This document shows, in pieces, positions 23,031-35,117 of a DNA stretch of 64,000 nucleotides. The stretch is from Styela clava. Lineage: Eukaryota; Chordata; Ascidiacea; Stolidobranchia; Styelidae. The stretch lies in contig NC_135256.1 of NCBI RefSeq assembly GCF_964204865.1, positions 19,249,703-19,313,702 of the forward strand, given 5' to 3'. How positions within the stretch are numbered: position 1 is the first letter of the stretch; each line of letters starts with the position of its first letter. The position numbers and the translations under genes were made by a program. The notes under the pieces are model-generated. The model searched no databases, was not told the DNA's origin, and saw only the letters and a program-made list of their open reading frames with translations.

Positions 23031-24758
23031 AAACAGCTAAATACATATTATTTATTTTTTACGCGATGCTCTTACTCTTCCGACTCTCCCCGTCATTTGT
23101 CAATACGTTCGCTTTTCATTGCCGTCATCGCCATCAATTACCGTTGTTCCCGTCATCGCCGCTTATTTAGAGAATTTCCCTTATACCCACTTGATTTTCA
23201 GTAAAATTTCCCAAAATATCACATAGTTCCTACTCATGAGTAATATTTTCCGTAATTTCCGCATTTTAATACAATTTCTTGTACCTACACATTCAAGTGT
23301 ATATTTCCCGTTGCTCTCGCCTTCTAGTACAATTTCCCGTACATACACAATAAAATGCCCATTTCCCCCATCTTAGAGCAATTTCCCGTCATTCCCACTT
23401 TGTGTGAAATTCCCCGCTATTAAGTGAAATTTCCCCTACATACACTCTAAAATGCATATTTTCCCCATCTTGGAGCAATTTTCCCTCTTTCCCGCATTTC
23501 GTAACATTCTCCCGCTTATTAGTAAATTTCCCCGTTTCCCGCATTTTAGGGCCCTGAATGTATAGGCCCTAATATGTATTTTAGAGTATGTGTGGGTTAA
23601 ATTTTCACTCAAGGACGAAAGCAACGGCAAGTTTATACAGTGCTCCCAAGTATGTTCATCAAGATGGCGCACAACCTGAACCAAGTATGTGTACCAGGTT
23701 AAAGCTCAAGTTGTGCGCCATTTTGTTGCAAATACTTCCGAAGTCCCGTTTATTCTTAAGTGTGCATGTACGTAGTAATCGTACTATAATACATATTTCC
23801 TTTATCTTCGAGCGATTTTCCGTCATTCCCGCTTTCTGTAACATTTTCCCGCTTGTTATTAACTTTTCCCGTCATTCCCGTTTCCCGCATTTTAGGGCCC
23901 TAAAATGCGGGAACTGCGGGAACGACGGGAAATGCACTAAAAAGCGGGAACTGCGGGAACGACGGGAATTTGTCAATTTGAAATTGCGGGAACTACGGGA
24001 AATTTCACAAAAGACGGGAATGACGGGTATTTGCTTTAGGGTATGGGAAATGTGTATTTTAGAGTATGTGTGGGGTAAATATGCATTGAATAGCAAAAGC
24101 AACGGCAAGTTTTTAGGGCGCTCCCAAAGTATGTGCAACAAGATGACGCACAACCTGAACATAGTATGTATACCAGGTTAGAGTTCAAGTTGTGCGTCAT
24201 CTTGTTGCACATACTTCCGGAGTGCCGTTTATACTTGAGTGTGCATGTACGGGGTAATTGTACTAACATACATATTATCCAAATACATATTATCCGAATC
24301 CGAATATTATTAGTCTATTAATCTTTTAGTGAAATTTCCGTATCCACACAACCCAAGCGTATCCTATTGCTTCCGTTTTCTAGTGCAATTTCTTCTAAAC
24401 ATACTCTGAAATGAGTATTTCCCGTACTTTAACGCGATTTGCCGTCGTTCCCGCATTTTAGATAAATTTTCACGTACATACACCCCCAAGCGTATATACA
24501 CCATTGCTTTCGCTTTCTAGAACAATTTCCCCTAAACATACTCCAAAATGAATATTTCCCGTACCTTAAAGCGATTTCCCGTCATTCCCGCTTTTTGTTA
24601 AATTTCCCGCTTTTTAGTGAAATTTCCCGTAGTTCCCGTCATTCCCGTAGTTCCCGCATTTTAGTTTTTGCAATTTCCCGTCGTTCCCGCAGTTCCCGCA
24701 TTTTAGTGCATTTCCCGTAGTTCCCGTCGTTCCCGTTTCCCGCATTTTAGGGTTGCCC
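23031..24758 (-). repeat. Right inverted arm of the foldback element
   Basis: Inverted copy of the left arm, about 0.1 kb shorter. The middle block is shortened, and a short extra junction GGGCCCTGAATGTATAGG lies at about 23550. The outer block, 23898-24758, is closest to 18245-19092. Confidence 0.85.
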
Positions 24759-25287
24759 GCCAGTCTGAAAATAATTTTCTATACAATACTGCAATACGGT
24801 ACATGTCCTGAGGTCCACACCACATAGCAAAAAAAAAAACAGAGAGAAATCAGAGGTGGCCTTGTCATGATAATCATCATGATGACATCATTAAGCTTCA
24901 TAAAATATTCTAAGCTTTAGAAAATGTACCGGTTTAGAAAACGACTGAACGTTGTCACCGGACTGCCAGACAAAGCGCTCTGCTGTTTTGTAACAATCAT
25001 CATTATTTCGGGCAAATGAGTCAGCGTTTCACGTGATCTTTACTACAACTCAACTTGGACTGAATGTTTTGGGGCTATTTTTTTCTAATTAACTCTGTTC
25101 AAAATCGGCATAGTCCTGTAGTCGGGATTTGAATAGACAAAATGGTCTGCGGCAGTGATTTCCTTCACCCCCCCCTAAAATTTTAAACACCCCCCCTAAT
25201 TTTGAGGAGCGATTCAACACTGTAATTCCGAACTCAAGTATACTTGTAAATAAATATATAGGATATGGCATAATTATCAGTGTAGAT

Positions 25288-25350
25288 CAGCGGTTCCCAA
25301 ACCGCGGGTCAATTACGGCCCGCGTAACGACTTAAAATGGCCCGCCGAAC
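25288..25350 (+). mobile_element. hAT-type left terminus
   Basis: CAGCGGTTCCCAAACCGCGG followed by ACGGCCCGCG and TGGCCCGCC is a typical hAT end. A decayed right end may lie near 26110-26125 (AAAGCTGGGGAACAT), but the flanks there show no duplication. C-homopolymers occur at about 25170-25177 and 26090-26099. Confidence 0.5.
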
Positions 25351-26869
25351 TTGAGTGAACTAATACGTTCAACACTTTTTGTGTTTAGCCTACCCTTTTT
25401 GCGTTCTAAATACCGTCAATTGTTGCACCATTATCCAAGTTTAAGCACGAGTATATCGTAACAATTCAACTACACCAGTATCTTTTGCATACGTACCAGC
25501 ATTAGGATTACATACGACAGTATTTTAAGCATCAGGCGTATATTAAGAAAGCTTAAAGGAAAACTAGACACTGAAAACAGACGTTTTTTAGATTAATGGC
25601 AGCGTTCTTATTTCTTTATTGAATAGAATCAAAGCTCAGCGATTTGTCTTCCTGGCCAACAAAATATTCCAGTTCTGATGGAAAACAACATTAGCCGTCA
25701 TTACGAGACGAAGCATTCTTCCGAAGTAGCCATTTATACGGGGCCGCATGCAAGTTCAGCAAGTAACTTCATTAGTCACTATTACCGGTAGTTGCAAATT
25801 TATTGTTGAAAGTCGTGCTGGTTATTTATTTCTCGGGTATTCTATAACCTAACTATTATATTTATTGATTTTATTACATAACAAACTGCGATGCTAGGCG
25901 TATCTAAAATCAATCTTGCAGCCTGTTTTAGTGCCTATATTTCAATTTTTCTCCGGCCGCTTGAGCGCGCCCTGAACCCCAGCCGTGCCGTCGCGATCTT
26001 TTTGCCGCTCCCTTTTCTGGCCCATGATTATTCTTCTGCTTCCATTTTTGGTCCGAGATCAATCAACTTTCAACCTAAATTTCAACTCCCCCCCCCCCCT
26101 AAAGTGAAAAGCTGGGGAACATACCAGTCCTCGGGACGCCGGGCACGTACCTTATTTCATATGACATGATGACAATAACACGAATTTTTTATTTGACCTA
26201 TTCGATAACAATAAATCTCTCCCACGTGTTTTAAATGATTAATAATCTAAGTTTTGCTGTTATTTTGAATAAAAATGTGTTATAATGGATATCGGTTTTC
26301 ATATTTAGGATATTTGAAAATCTCGTAATTCTCTACTTTGTAATAAATTTTTGATAAATGAAAATATAAGACATCCCCCGAAAAAAAGCTCTAGTGTTAT
26401 TTGTCAAAAAGAAATTCAAATGAGACACTTTCTCATTTTCAGCGAAACACGGTAATCGTCTTCAGCAAACGCTTTTCGATTTCATTTCATACCTGTTGCT
26501 AAAATGTGCAGCTATTTCGTCGACTGCCGACAGTTGACAATTTCGTGATTTTTTTCAATCATAGTAATAATCCGTCATACAATTTTTGTTTGTTTTCCGA
26601 TAGGTCATATCGGCCAATCGCTTTGTTGAGATTCATGGGGTGAAACTGAGTCAGAGTATTTATTTACGGTCATAGCTTTATAAGATTACGCATCAGATCA
26701 TGCTGGCCTTTATCGCAGAAACTGATCGAAGCTGAGGATATCATGAACAGACAAACATCAGAAGTAACGATATTTGATGATGGATTACATGAAAAGGACT
26801 GCTTACACATGGATTTTGATTAAAACTCTGGAGTTGGAGCGCCAGGGCGTAGAATGCTTTTGTCATATT
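25351..26869. other. Non-genic stretch
   Basis: Frames of 92 and 79 codons lack recognisable domains. Part of the interior may belong to the hAT-like element that starts at 25288. Confidence 0.5.
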
Positions 26870-27155
26870 TCACTTCGTTTGTTGTTATTGAACACGTCAG
26901 TGGACATAACGATCGTTTCAATATTATGTTGTTCTTGTTCTTTGACACGTTTTTTAAAAGTCGCTTTTCTCTTTGATTACTGGACCGATCGCTTTGAAAT
27001 TTTCAGTAGTTAAAGATTGATTTTTTGCCAGAAGGCTATTACTTTTACTTATTCAATTTCTGTGGACTTCAAGAGATACGTTTATTATGTGTCAGAATAA
27101 AAAATAGCGACACCTTGTGACGTGTCCATATATTTGAGCATAGCTTTCTTGTTAA
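26870..27155 (+). repeat. Interspersed repeat family C, copy 2
   Basis: Close to the 21225 copy, including AGAATAAAAAATAGCGACAC and GTGACGTGTCCATATATTTG. Similarity may begin further upstream, but I could not place the start. Confidence 0.75.
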
Positions 27156-27255
27156 CTTTTACGCTGCTTTTATTATTGCTGTTTATCGTCCAGTAGACTA
27201 TTAGTGTGTTAGTTGAGTGCGTTCTTAATCACATTAATTATCACATAGTATAGGA

Positions 27256-27560
27256 TTTAAATATTTATCCCGGGGGAGAAGGAAGACGATAAGACGGCTT
27301 ACCCATATTACAAACCACGGTCTCTCGTCCGGTTGCCATTCCATGTCGGATATGGGATTAGTTAGTTATTTGTTTTCGGAAGCATGGACTTGATGGTGGA
27401 GGAAGCCGTAACCGACCAGCGGTTACGTGAACCAGCTTACGGCGCCAAGGGAGTCCAGCAATCCTCTCGCACATAACCATCCCCGCATGGGATTCGAATT
27501 TGCGAACCCACGCAGCGTAATCAGAGGTGCGGTGGCGAGCGTATTTCTAACGCTTAGCAA
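27256..27560 (-). repeat. SINE family A, near full-length reversed copy
   Basis: All sections are present in complement: ATATTTATCCCGGGGGAGA, AAGACGGCTTACCCATA, CATGTCGGATATGGGATTAG, CCGACCAGCGGTTACGTGAA, GAGTCCAGCAATCCTCTCGC, GGGATTCGAA and GGTGCGGTGGCGAGCG. This is one of the best copies for deriving a consensus. Confidence 0.88.
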
Positions 27561-27629
27561 GACCGCTTTTTTGTTTGTTATATTCTACACGTCTCGTTAT
27601 TTTCTTGTACGGATATAGTAGAAACTGTA

Positions 27630-27833
27630 GTCTATAATTATAGCCCGAATTATCTTTTGGGTATTTTTTTTACTTCAACTGTGTTGTTTGCTGTTTTGGG
27701 TAAGTGGGCAAGTGCATCAGCACGTCTTAAATCTTTTTTAGATGTTGCCCACTTTCCTGATTTTCCGTATATTTGTTTGTAATTGCCATGTAATGTTTTG
27801 TCGTATCGGGAAATCGAAATAAATACTTACTTA
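27630..27833 (+). repeat. Retroposon 3' end with hairpin and (CTTA)n tail
   Basis: GTGGGCAAGTGCATC pairs with a GATGTTGCCCAC segment. GGGAAATCGAAATAAATACT and TACTTAC follow. Same hairpin plus AATAAA plus short tandem tail layout as 12990-13260. Confidence 0.55.
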
Positions 27834-28913
27834 CGTGTAAAAATGTCGGTTACTGATTTAAAAATTATTTACGGATTTCGAAAAAGATTGGTAAAGTTGA
27901 CTCGAAACTGGCTTATGGAGCAAATTACCTTGTCCATTAAATATGGATTCTGTTTTCAAATATATTTACAATGAACTTTTGCTCCCCCAGAGAAAATTTT
28001 ATGCGATCTACTAGATTGGTACGGTGGCGCATCTATGATCTGCTAATCCGTTGTTGTAGTGGAGCTTGACAACGAAAGTTTCATTGCAAATTGCATTAAA
28101 ATCTTATTTCATAGGCTATATATATATATGCATATTAAATGCGCCGCTAAACGATATTTTTATTTTTCCTCATTATCACCCCGAACTACTTAAAATCTTT
28201 GTTGTTTTCATTTTACACATACATACCTACTAAACCGCAATAATCTGTTCCAAATCTCGTGAGACTGCGCATTCGGAACCACTGACTACGGCTACGCTGC
28301 ATTGGTGTGTGAATAATTTGGTGATATTAATCAATGGGTATAATTAATACATCGTACGTACACGCTGAAACAAGTGTGCAGTCAGTCATTAATATCTTTC
28401 AACCTCTATCCGGCAGGAAACAATGAATCATGTCCTATCTGCGCGCGTGAGAACAGCAAAAAGTGCCGATAACCACTAAGTATAACTGTTGTTACATACT
28501 GGATTCCTACGTTTGGGATCAATTTGGAATCTTTGGAATGAAAACCCTTAATTCCAAATGCTTATAAATCCGACATTGAATCTAATTTCAGAACTATGGT
28601 CACAGAACTGTGACCGTGTCAAGCCGAAAAGAGTTGGAGACCGTATGAAAACGAAAACAAATACAATATGTTAAACTAATATATAAACCGATGGATCTGC
28701 CTAAATGGACTACGGAAGTTTCAAGAGAAATACAAACAAGTAACCAGAACTAACAGTTGGGGTTACGTGAAACTAACTACCTTTCCTTGCCCTATGCCTT
28801 TGCGCAGATGGATCCGTATGCGTATAACGCAAGATGCTATAGCAAGAGTGAAAATAACTATTCATTTCAAGAGTCTTGCTGCACACTTACACAAATATAT
28901 TTCTGTAACGTTT
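27834..28913. other. Non-genic stretch
   Basis: No gene recognised. A TA-rich run occurs near 28119-28130. Two overlapping short frames at 28757-29023 are unsupported. Confidence 0.5.
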
Positions 28914-28989
28914 CGTCTGACCGGGGTCAGACCTCTTCAGACAAGCATTTTACAACTATCAAAATCAGACTAAAATGCTTGTCTGAAGA
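28914..28989. repeat. Two adjacent hairpins built on TCAGAC
   Basis: First, GTCTGACC-GG-GGTCAGAC is a perfect short palindrome. Second, TCTTCAGACAAGCATTTTA (28934-28952) and its perfect 19-base complement (28971-28989) are separated by an 18-base loop. TCAGAC or its complement occurs seven times within about 110 bases. The length would suit a small foldback element or a small-RNA precursor; neither is shown. Confidence 0.7.
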
Positions 28990-29098
28990 ACAATCAGACT
29001 GCAACAATCAGACTGCCTTCTAATTTTGGTATTTTCATGTAGCAAGTATGCCTGTTCCAGTGTTTGTTTGTTTTGTATTCTCTCCAATCACTTGTAAT

Positions 29099-29285
29099 CA
29101 GTAGTGGGATTCAGCTCGTTCGCACCGGTCCTATAGAACCGTCTTACGGAATTTTATGGGATCAGCGAACCGGTCAGCATTACTGGTTACTGTCAATGAT
29201 TTTTTGTAATAGAACCGGGTGAAAAATATGACTTTTGTGATGGAACCGGGCAACCGGTTGACAAAAAAATTGAATCTCATCACTG
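29099..29285. mobile_element. Very short hAT MITE, 187 bp
   Basis: Starts CAGTAGTGGGATTCAGC and ends GAATCTCATCACTG. GAACCG / CGGTTC motifs occur inside. Flanks CTTGTAAT (29091-29098) and CTTTTAAT (29286-29293) match at 7 of 8. Confidence 0.8.
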
Positions 29286-29528
29286 CTTTTAATTATTATC
29301 CAAGTAAGTTGACATGACTGTAACGCCATTGCGACCGATACACCTTGTACTTTGTCGTGTTTTTTTCAACTTATGCGCGTGCCTCAATTTTCTATCGTAC
29401 GAAACGCCCGACAAGCTTCTTACTGTTGCTCATCGAGTCATTGTATAAATACTGTTATGTGTGTTATTTTGGTGCGTTACACGTTATAATCTTTATTTTT
29501 AAGTTTACTCGTTTTTCAGGCAGTTCTG

Positions 29529-29559
<31 letters not shown>
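29529..29559. repeat. (TA)n microsatellite
   Basis: About 15 uninterrupted TA units. Confidence 0.9.
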
Positions 29560-29563
<4 letters not shown>

Positions 29564-29730
29564 GTTTGATTCATTGTGGGTTGTGTTTTTAGAATGCCGA
29601 AATAAATGGTCTTGTTTTCTTGATTAGCCCACTACCAGCCCCAGCACTAACTTTATGAACGTCAGATATCATCCTACAAGAGCCTAAAATCAATCAGGTA
29701 CGAATTCAAATGAATTGTTATCTTAGTTGT

Positions 29731-30026
29731 TACATGCTCGTTCATACACGAATATGCAAAGTAATGTAAAATTACTAAAATATTGTACTTAAAATAATTA
29801 ATATTCAAGACAACGGCAGTCGCACAATATTAATACATAAGTTACAGTAAATACAATAAGGTTATAATTGAAACTGCAAACAAATAATAATTTGTAGAGC
29901 GAAAAAAAACGATATATATATGCAAAAAATATAATTCACACCATATCGGTTATAAAAGTATATGTACATCAAAATCCATCAAGCAAACTTGGCTTTGTCG
30001 CCTAGTTCATCTTAAGTTCTTTATTA
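29731..30026 (-). pseudogene. Enolase pseudogene: last exon and 3' UTR copy
   Basis: Parallels 36453-36769 of the functional gene. CAACGGCAGTCGCAC and the TATAATTCACAC region of the 3' UTR are shared, then AGCAAACTTGGCTTTGTC of the last coding exon. Read on the minus strand, the exon keeps GDKAKFA but has TAA before it and TGA directly after it, so it is dead. Its partner exon fragment lies at 35684-35790, and the intervening 5.6 kb is later transposon insertion. Confidence 0.85.
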
Positions 30027-30349
30027 GAAATAAAATTGAAAATATAAGTCATGTAATATTGAATTGGGGTGCTCTGGAGCAGTGGTTTACAACCTTTTTT
30101 TTTTATATCTCGGCACACTATTGAGAACTTTGGATATCCAGATTATTCCTGTAAATACAACATACCCTCTATTTGGTACCAGGTATATATTATTAATGGG
30201 AAATGTCAGTAGGAATGCTATGCCTGGTGCTTTTTTACTACGCTGCAAGTTGTCGACAAATGTAAGGGAGACATACTCATAATTCTCTGAGTGAGACACG
30301 CTCCTAACGCGGGGTGCGGCCCCCAAAATTTCTTCTATATATATTTAAA

Positions 30350-31610
30350 CACATTGTATTTGTATTTTTTCACATTGTATTTAACACACATTGTACACAT
30401 TATATTATTATATTACATTGCATCCGCTTTACAAAATTATCATTCCCGAAAATTGCGATAGTCGAGCACGAACAAACGATTAATTAATAATGTACACGAG
30501 AGCGCCTTCAGGGCACTTCAAATTATTGTAAAAGATGCGCGGCCGCACGGGTAATACGTGTTCTCCAAACGCACCGCCGATCACGCGCTTCGGTTTTGCT
30601 CACCCTTCCACGTTACGCCCTTATTATTGTCGCAAGTATTCTCACTTTTGCACAACCTAATTCTTTTTTGTTACAATTTGATATGTCTCTCTCATTGCCA
30701 AAATCATTCAATAGTGTTATTGTCGGCACTTACAAAAGAAATGAAAACGGCAAATAAACTGTATTTCAATACAACAGTTAATTATTATCGATAAAAACAC
30801 TAAATGGGTAAAACCGCTCGGCGTATCTTTTCGCGTTATGAATTTCGAATTGATGGCAATGATTATAGGATTTACTATGTCGAAACGCTTATTCGGGTTT
30901 TCAGACCGCCTGAAACTATTCGAAAACTGTAACCGTTTTTGTGTTCGAGATATGAAATAATCGTCAATTCCATCACGGTTTCGTGAAATAATGCAATTTA
31001 CTAAATTTAATGAAAGTTTTATCAAGTTTCATTGCATCAATGTTTGGACTACCATGCACGCGTTTTGCCAGATTACTGGCGTGATTACATATCGCAAGGG
31101 AGGGCAAAATACAATATTTTTATCAAATCGAATATTTTAAACGAATTGTCGAATATTGTTATTTTTAGCATATATATTTATATATACGGTATATATATAC
31201 AACAGGCACCCAGAACGCTAGACACTCCAATGTTGGTAAGCTATTTCCACCCAACCTATTTTTTACAAGGACCAATTATTACAAAACGGCGAACGTCGAA
31301 GTTTGGCTTTATATTCCTGGAAGAACTATATATGAGTTCTTATCGGCGACATATGATAAAGACAGCTAATAAGGACTGAATTCGGGAATTTGTTCGGAGT
31401 TTTATCTTTTGCGTCGGCTTTAATCTTTCTCACCACTGTGTGTAAATTACCTGTCTCAAGTTTAAGCTAACAATATTATCATTTTTTTTTTTTTCATTTA
31501 TGCAGATCAGAATTTTTCCAGAAGCTCGGATCAGTGTCTTAAAGACACGTCATATCCGAAGTCATATCGGTATAACGCTTCATAAGCATGCCACTGCGTA
31601 AGCAGCAGTC
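30350..31610. other. Interior of the hAT-like insertion, no gene
   Basis: Short frames only. Small TA-rich runs occur near 31165-31200 and a T-run near 31480-31493. Confidence 0.5.
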
Positions 31611-31615
31611 GTATA

Positions 31616-31815
31616 CTTATGGAGGCTTCAGTATTTGCTGCGCCACTGCAAAACACAAACTTCCACCCCGGGGTTCGGCATATGCTGTATGTCACAGCAT
31701 TGCTTTATTCCGGGGCTTCCGTCTATGCCACGCAGAGCGCAATACAACTTCTGCCACCCCCGGCTTCCGTACATATTGTGCGAACTTACAACATAGCATG
31801 ACATCCACCGTGAAG
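31616..31815 (+). repeat. Degenerate minisatellite, about 48-bp units
   Basis: About four units begin with GGCTTC(A/C)GTATATGCTG-like sequence and end with CTTC(C/T)(A/G)CCACCCCG-like sequence. They explain the overlapping open frames seen on both strands here. Confidence 0.65.
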
Positions 31816-32013
31816 CTTCCGAAGCTTGGATCAATTCTGGCACCCCGAAGCGCAATATTCACTGGGGACCACATCCGCTAAGTGGGAGATGGTATTTCTT
31901 AGTGTTTAAAAGGGCTAAAAAATTGCAATATGGGGTCTGCAATTATGCTACTGTTCGTGGTGGTTCGAGATTTTTTATTCTACAAGTTAGTTAGGTTCTT
32001 TTGTGGGAGTAGA

Positions 32014-32661
32014 TCATGTGGTAGAGTATCCATTAAGGATCTCCTTCCAATTTGTCTTCACTCCTAGGAATTCGATGTTCTCAAACTTCTTCTCCATTAA
32101 GAGGAGGAAATCGAAAAATTTCGTTTTGATGGTTTGTGATAAATTTTGGTCGGTGGGGGATGCAAATGTGTTTCCTATATCGAGAGTTATTTTTCTATTT
32201 ATGATGGTCTTTTTTAGGATGGCGTAGCATTTTATCACCGCTGTTTCATTTGGTCCTTTATAACTGTTGTATAGGATCTGGTCTTTGGAAATTGAAATTG
32301 GGGTGCTCAGAATGTCGTTGAGAAATTTATTAGTGTCCATAATATATTTGGCTATAGGATTACAATGTAAAAGTAGATGTTTCGTGTTGTCTCGGGGGGC
32401 TCTGCAGAATTTGCAATTCAGAATTTTAAGTTCGCCAGTTGGACCAAATCTAAGGCTCGTGCCGCGCATTCGATCACCGAAAAAATAGCCGTCTCTAGCT
32501 ATGCGGTAGGAGACTATCCGTTCCGTATTTGTTACAAACCTGGAGGTGTTTCCCAGCAGAAGTACATCCTCCCAGATGATGTTATCTTGGGGTTGAGTAT
32601 GGTGTTTGCTCTTCAGTTTTGCGTATATATTTTTATGTCTGGCAGCCTGCCATTCTTCTGT
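32014..32661 (-). pseudogene. LINE ORF2 C-terminal part, after an in-frame TAG
   Basis: Continues in the same frame as the reverse-transcriptase ORF after a single TAG at 32662-32664. Contains the Cys/His motif CKFCRAPRDNTKHLLLHC (CX2C...HX4C), a putative nucleic-acid-binding knuckle typical of the C-terminus of ORF2 proteins in several LINE clades. An arginine and glycine-rich segment (ARDGYFFGDRMRG) precedes it. Confidence 0.85.
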
Positions 32662-34644
32662 CTAGATTTTCATGACGTCCTTCCAGTATTCTGTTAAGGT
32701 TGGAGCGTGGGGCATAGAATTGTTGTACAGGTCCTTATTTATCTCTTTAACCCTTGAGCCCAGAGAATACTTCAAGAATACTAGTGCTTCAATGTGCCAG
32801 AATTGATCCAAATTTTCGCCTTTCACCAAAGCTTTCAGTTTCTCTACCCGGCAAGCTGCCATTTTTTCTTTGATGTTTAACATGTTTATACCACCTCCGT
32901 CTCGTGTTAGTTGTAGATTTGCCCCGCTGATGGCTTCTATTTTGTTAGGATGCCATAGAAATTTAAATATCTCGCTGTTTATATCTTTTGAAGTTTTTGG
33001 GGAAATAGGTTTCACCTTGGCTTGGAACATGATTATTGACATAATTAAGGAGTTTATCATAATTTGCTTGCCAAACCACGTTAGTTTACGGAATTTTATG
33101 TAGTTCAAAATTCTGGTTAGTTTTATTTGTATTTCCTCCCATGTTTTATATAGGGGTTTTTGTCCAAAATTCATTCCAAGTACCTTCACGTCTTTCATAA
33201 TATATCGGCTGTAGGGAGATTGATAAATCGAATTATATGATGATTTGGTAATACACAGGATTTGGGTTTTTTCTCTGTTAATTTTTTGTTCGGAAGCTAA
33301 TTCGAAATTGTGAAATTCGTAGAAAATTTCAGTGATGGAAGATTGGTTTGAAACTGTGAGGGTTATATCATCTGCATATTGATCGAGTTTGTGCTCCTGT
33401 TTTGTCAGTTTTATTCCACGTATGTTCTGATTCAGCTGAAGTGACCTAGCTAAAGGTTCAGCGCTTAGTGCATATAGGAGCATGCTTAGTAGGCAGCCCT
33501 GTTTTATTCCGCGTCTAATCTCAATTTCCTGAGTTAACTTCCCGTTTACATCAATACAGCTTTTGTTATCGAGGTACATGTTTTTGATAACGTTCGAAAG
33601 CCGATTCCCGATCCCTATTTTGTCCAGTATGTCAAAAAGAAAGTTGTGATTAACATTGTCAAATGCCTTCAAATTGTCAATAAGTATTATCGTTGCGGGT
33701 ATATTTTTTATTTTACAGTATCTGATTATTGCGTCCGTATTATAATGTATGTCCGACATGTTTCTTTGTGGTACTGCGCATTTTTGAGTAGGGCCAATTA
33801 TATGAGCTAGAGCGGGTTCCAATCGTTTGACAAGTATTTTCAATATAGTTTTATAGTCCATATTTAGTGTGGATATGGGACGCCAATTCTTCAGTTCTGT
33901 TTCATTACCTTTTTTATATAGAAGTTTGACTTTTGCTAGTTTTGAAGATTTTGGAAATTGTCCAAATGTCATAATATTGTTTACCAATTGCGTAAATTGC
34001 GGTTTTATTGTGTGCCAAAAGGTTACGTAGAACTCTCTACTTAGTCCATCCATGCCGGGCGACTTATTGTTTTTCATGAATTTTATAGCGGTATATACTT
34101 CTTCAGCCGTTACGCGTTGTTCTAGGGCGTCTTTCTCTAGCTCTGGTATTGTGATTGAACGCATGAGGGAGAGATAGTGGTCTTGATGTTCTTTGACAGT
34201 TTCACACGCAGATCCCCACAGGTTTCTATAGAATTCTTCAATAGTAGCCAGAACTTCCTTCTCACTTTGGACCATACAGTCGTTGCTATCTTTGACCCTC
34301 TCAATTGTTGTCTGCTTTGCCCTCTTTCTAATTCGTTCGTAAAATGTTCGGGTGGGTTTTTCGCCGTCTTCGAGATTTTTCATGTTTGCCATTATAACGT
34401 CGAGCTTCTTCCTCTCGTCCAGCATGAGATTCAATTCTGCCTTTGAATTTTGGATCTTAAGTGTGTTATCTTCCATGCCCTCGTTTATGAGTTTATTTAG
34501 TTCATGACGGAGTTGGGAGATCTTGTTCTTTTTATTTTTTACTAAATTTTTCGAATAGGCGACTGTGACTTTTTTGATTTTTTGTTTTGTACTATCCCAC
34601 CAATCCAGTATTGAGTCACTATTTTCTAGTTCGAGAAGGGCCAA
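32662..34644 (-). pseudogene. LINE ORF2 reverse-transcriptase region
   Basis: About 660 open codons. Reverse-transcriptase blocks in order: KNNKSPGMDGLSREFYVTFW, NWRPISTLNMDYKTILKIL, the catalytic block IDNLKAFDNVNH (normally D-x-x-KAFD), RRGIKQGCLLSMLLYALSAE, and YADDIT with both catalytic aspartates, followed by the thumb. A usable ATG is not present at the 5' end of the frame. The frame simply continues upstream to a frameshift near 34710 that separates it from the endonuclease part. Confidence 0.93.
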
Positions 34645-34661
34645 ATTGTATGAATTTTCTA

Positions 34662-35117
34662 TTATTTCGATGTAGGTCTGATCCCCGTAGAGTGTGGTGT
34701 TATTTCGGTACCTTTACCCCAGCGGATTTTCTTTGTTTGTTTGAGCTTGATTTGAGGGCATAGCAAGTGGTCCGAAATTGTATTTACTGTGTGGGTGATG
34801 GTTGATATTGTACTGTATAAGTCGAAAGAAGAGTAGATCTGATCAATTCTTCGTCCCTGGGTTCCGAATTTGTATGTGAAAATCTGTTCATTGGGGTATT
34901 TGGCCCTAAAAGTATCCATAATGTTGTTAGTTTGTATAAAGCGGCGGAAAATTTTCTCGGGTGGTCGTAATTTAAAATTTTTGTTTTTTTGTGCGTCAAT
35001 CGGTTCCAGAATGATATTAAAGTCCCCAACTATTATTAAGTTTCCTGTATTATCATTTCTGACGCCGGAATGCGGATATCTGTGAAGACGATAGTTTACT
35101 TCCATATATATATACAT
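34662..35117 (-). pseudogene. LINE endonuclease remnant
   Basis: Carries the APE-endonuclease motifs GDFN, RRIDQIY and SDHLL. The N-terminal third, with the catalytic glutamate, is lost by 5' truncation. The frame differs from the reverse-transcriptase ORF, with the break around 34710, so the copy cannot make a joined protein. Confidence 0.88.

Larger units (their letters stand above)
18236..24767. mobile_element. 6.5-kb foldback (MULE-like) element with 9-bp duplication
   Basis: The element proper is 18245-24758. Both ends are the perfect inverted repeat GGGCAACCCTAAAATGCGGG, continuing into long arms: left about 18245-20082, right about 23031-24758. The 9-bp direct repeat GCCAGTCTG sits exactly outside both ends (18236-18244 and 24759-24767). 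Arms consist largely of GGGAA-type units (CGGGAACGACGGGAA and variants) with small internal hairpins. Nine-base duplications and long inverted arms are known for Mutator-like and foldback elements. No transposase frame was found in the 2.9-kb middle, so it is probably non-autonomous; class assignment is inference. Long frames of 164 and 197 codons within the arms arise from the repeats. Confidence 0.85.
31900..35117 (-). mobile_element. 5'-truncated LINE of the L1/Tx1 type
   Basis: Minus-strand non-LTR retrotransposon with the last part of an APE-type endonuclease, a full reverse-transcriptase region and a C-terminal CCHC motif. It breaks off at its 5' end beside a TA microsatellite (35104-35133). 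The 3' boundary near 31900 is approximate, and no poly(A) or duplication was identified. The motif K-SPG-DG with REFY...FW and the C-terminal CCHC favour the L1/Tx1 group. It is inactivated by one frameshift and one nonsense codon. Confidence 0.9.

Noticed and set aside
18245-24758. CRISPR-like array
   Set aside because: Repeat units and spacings are irregular, the arms are mirror copies, and the sequence is eukaryotic.
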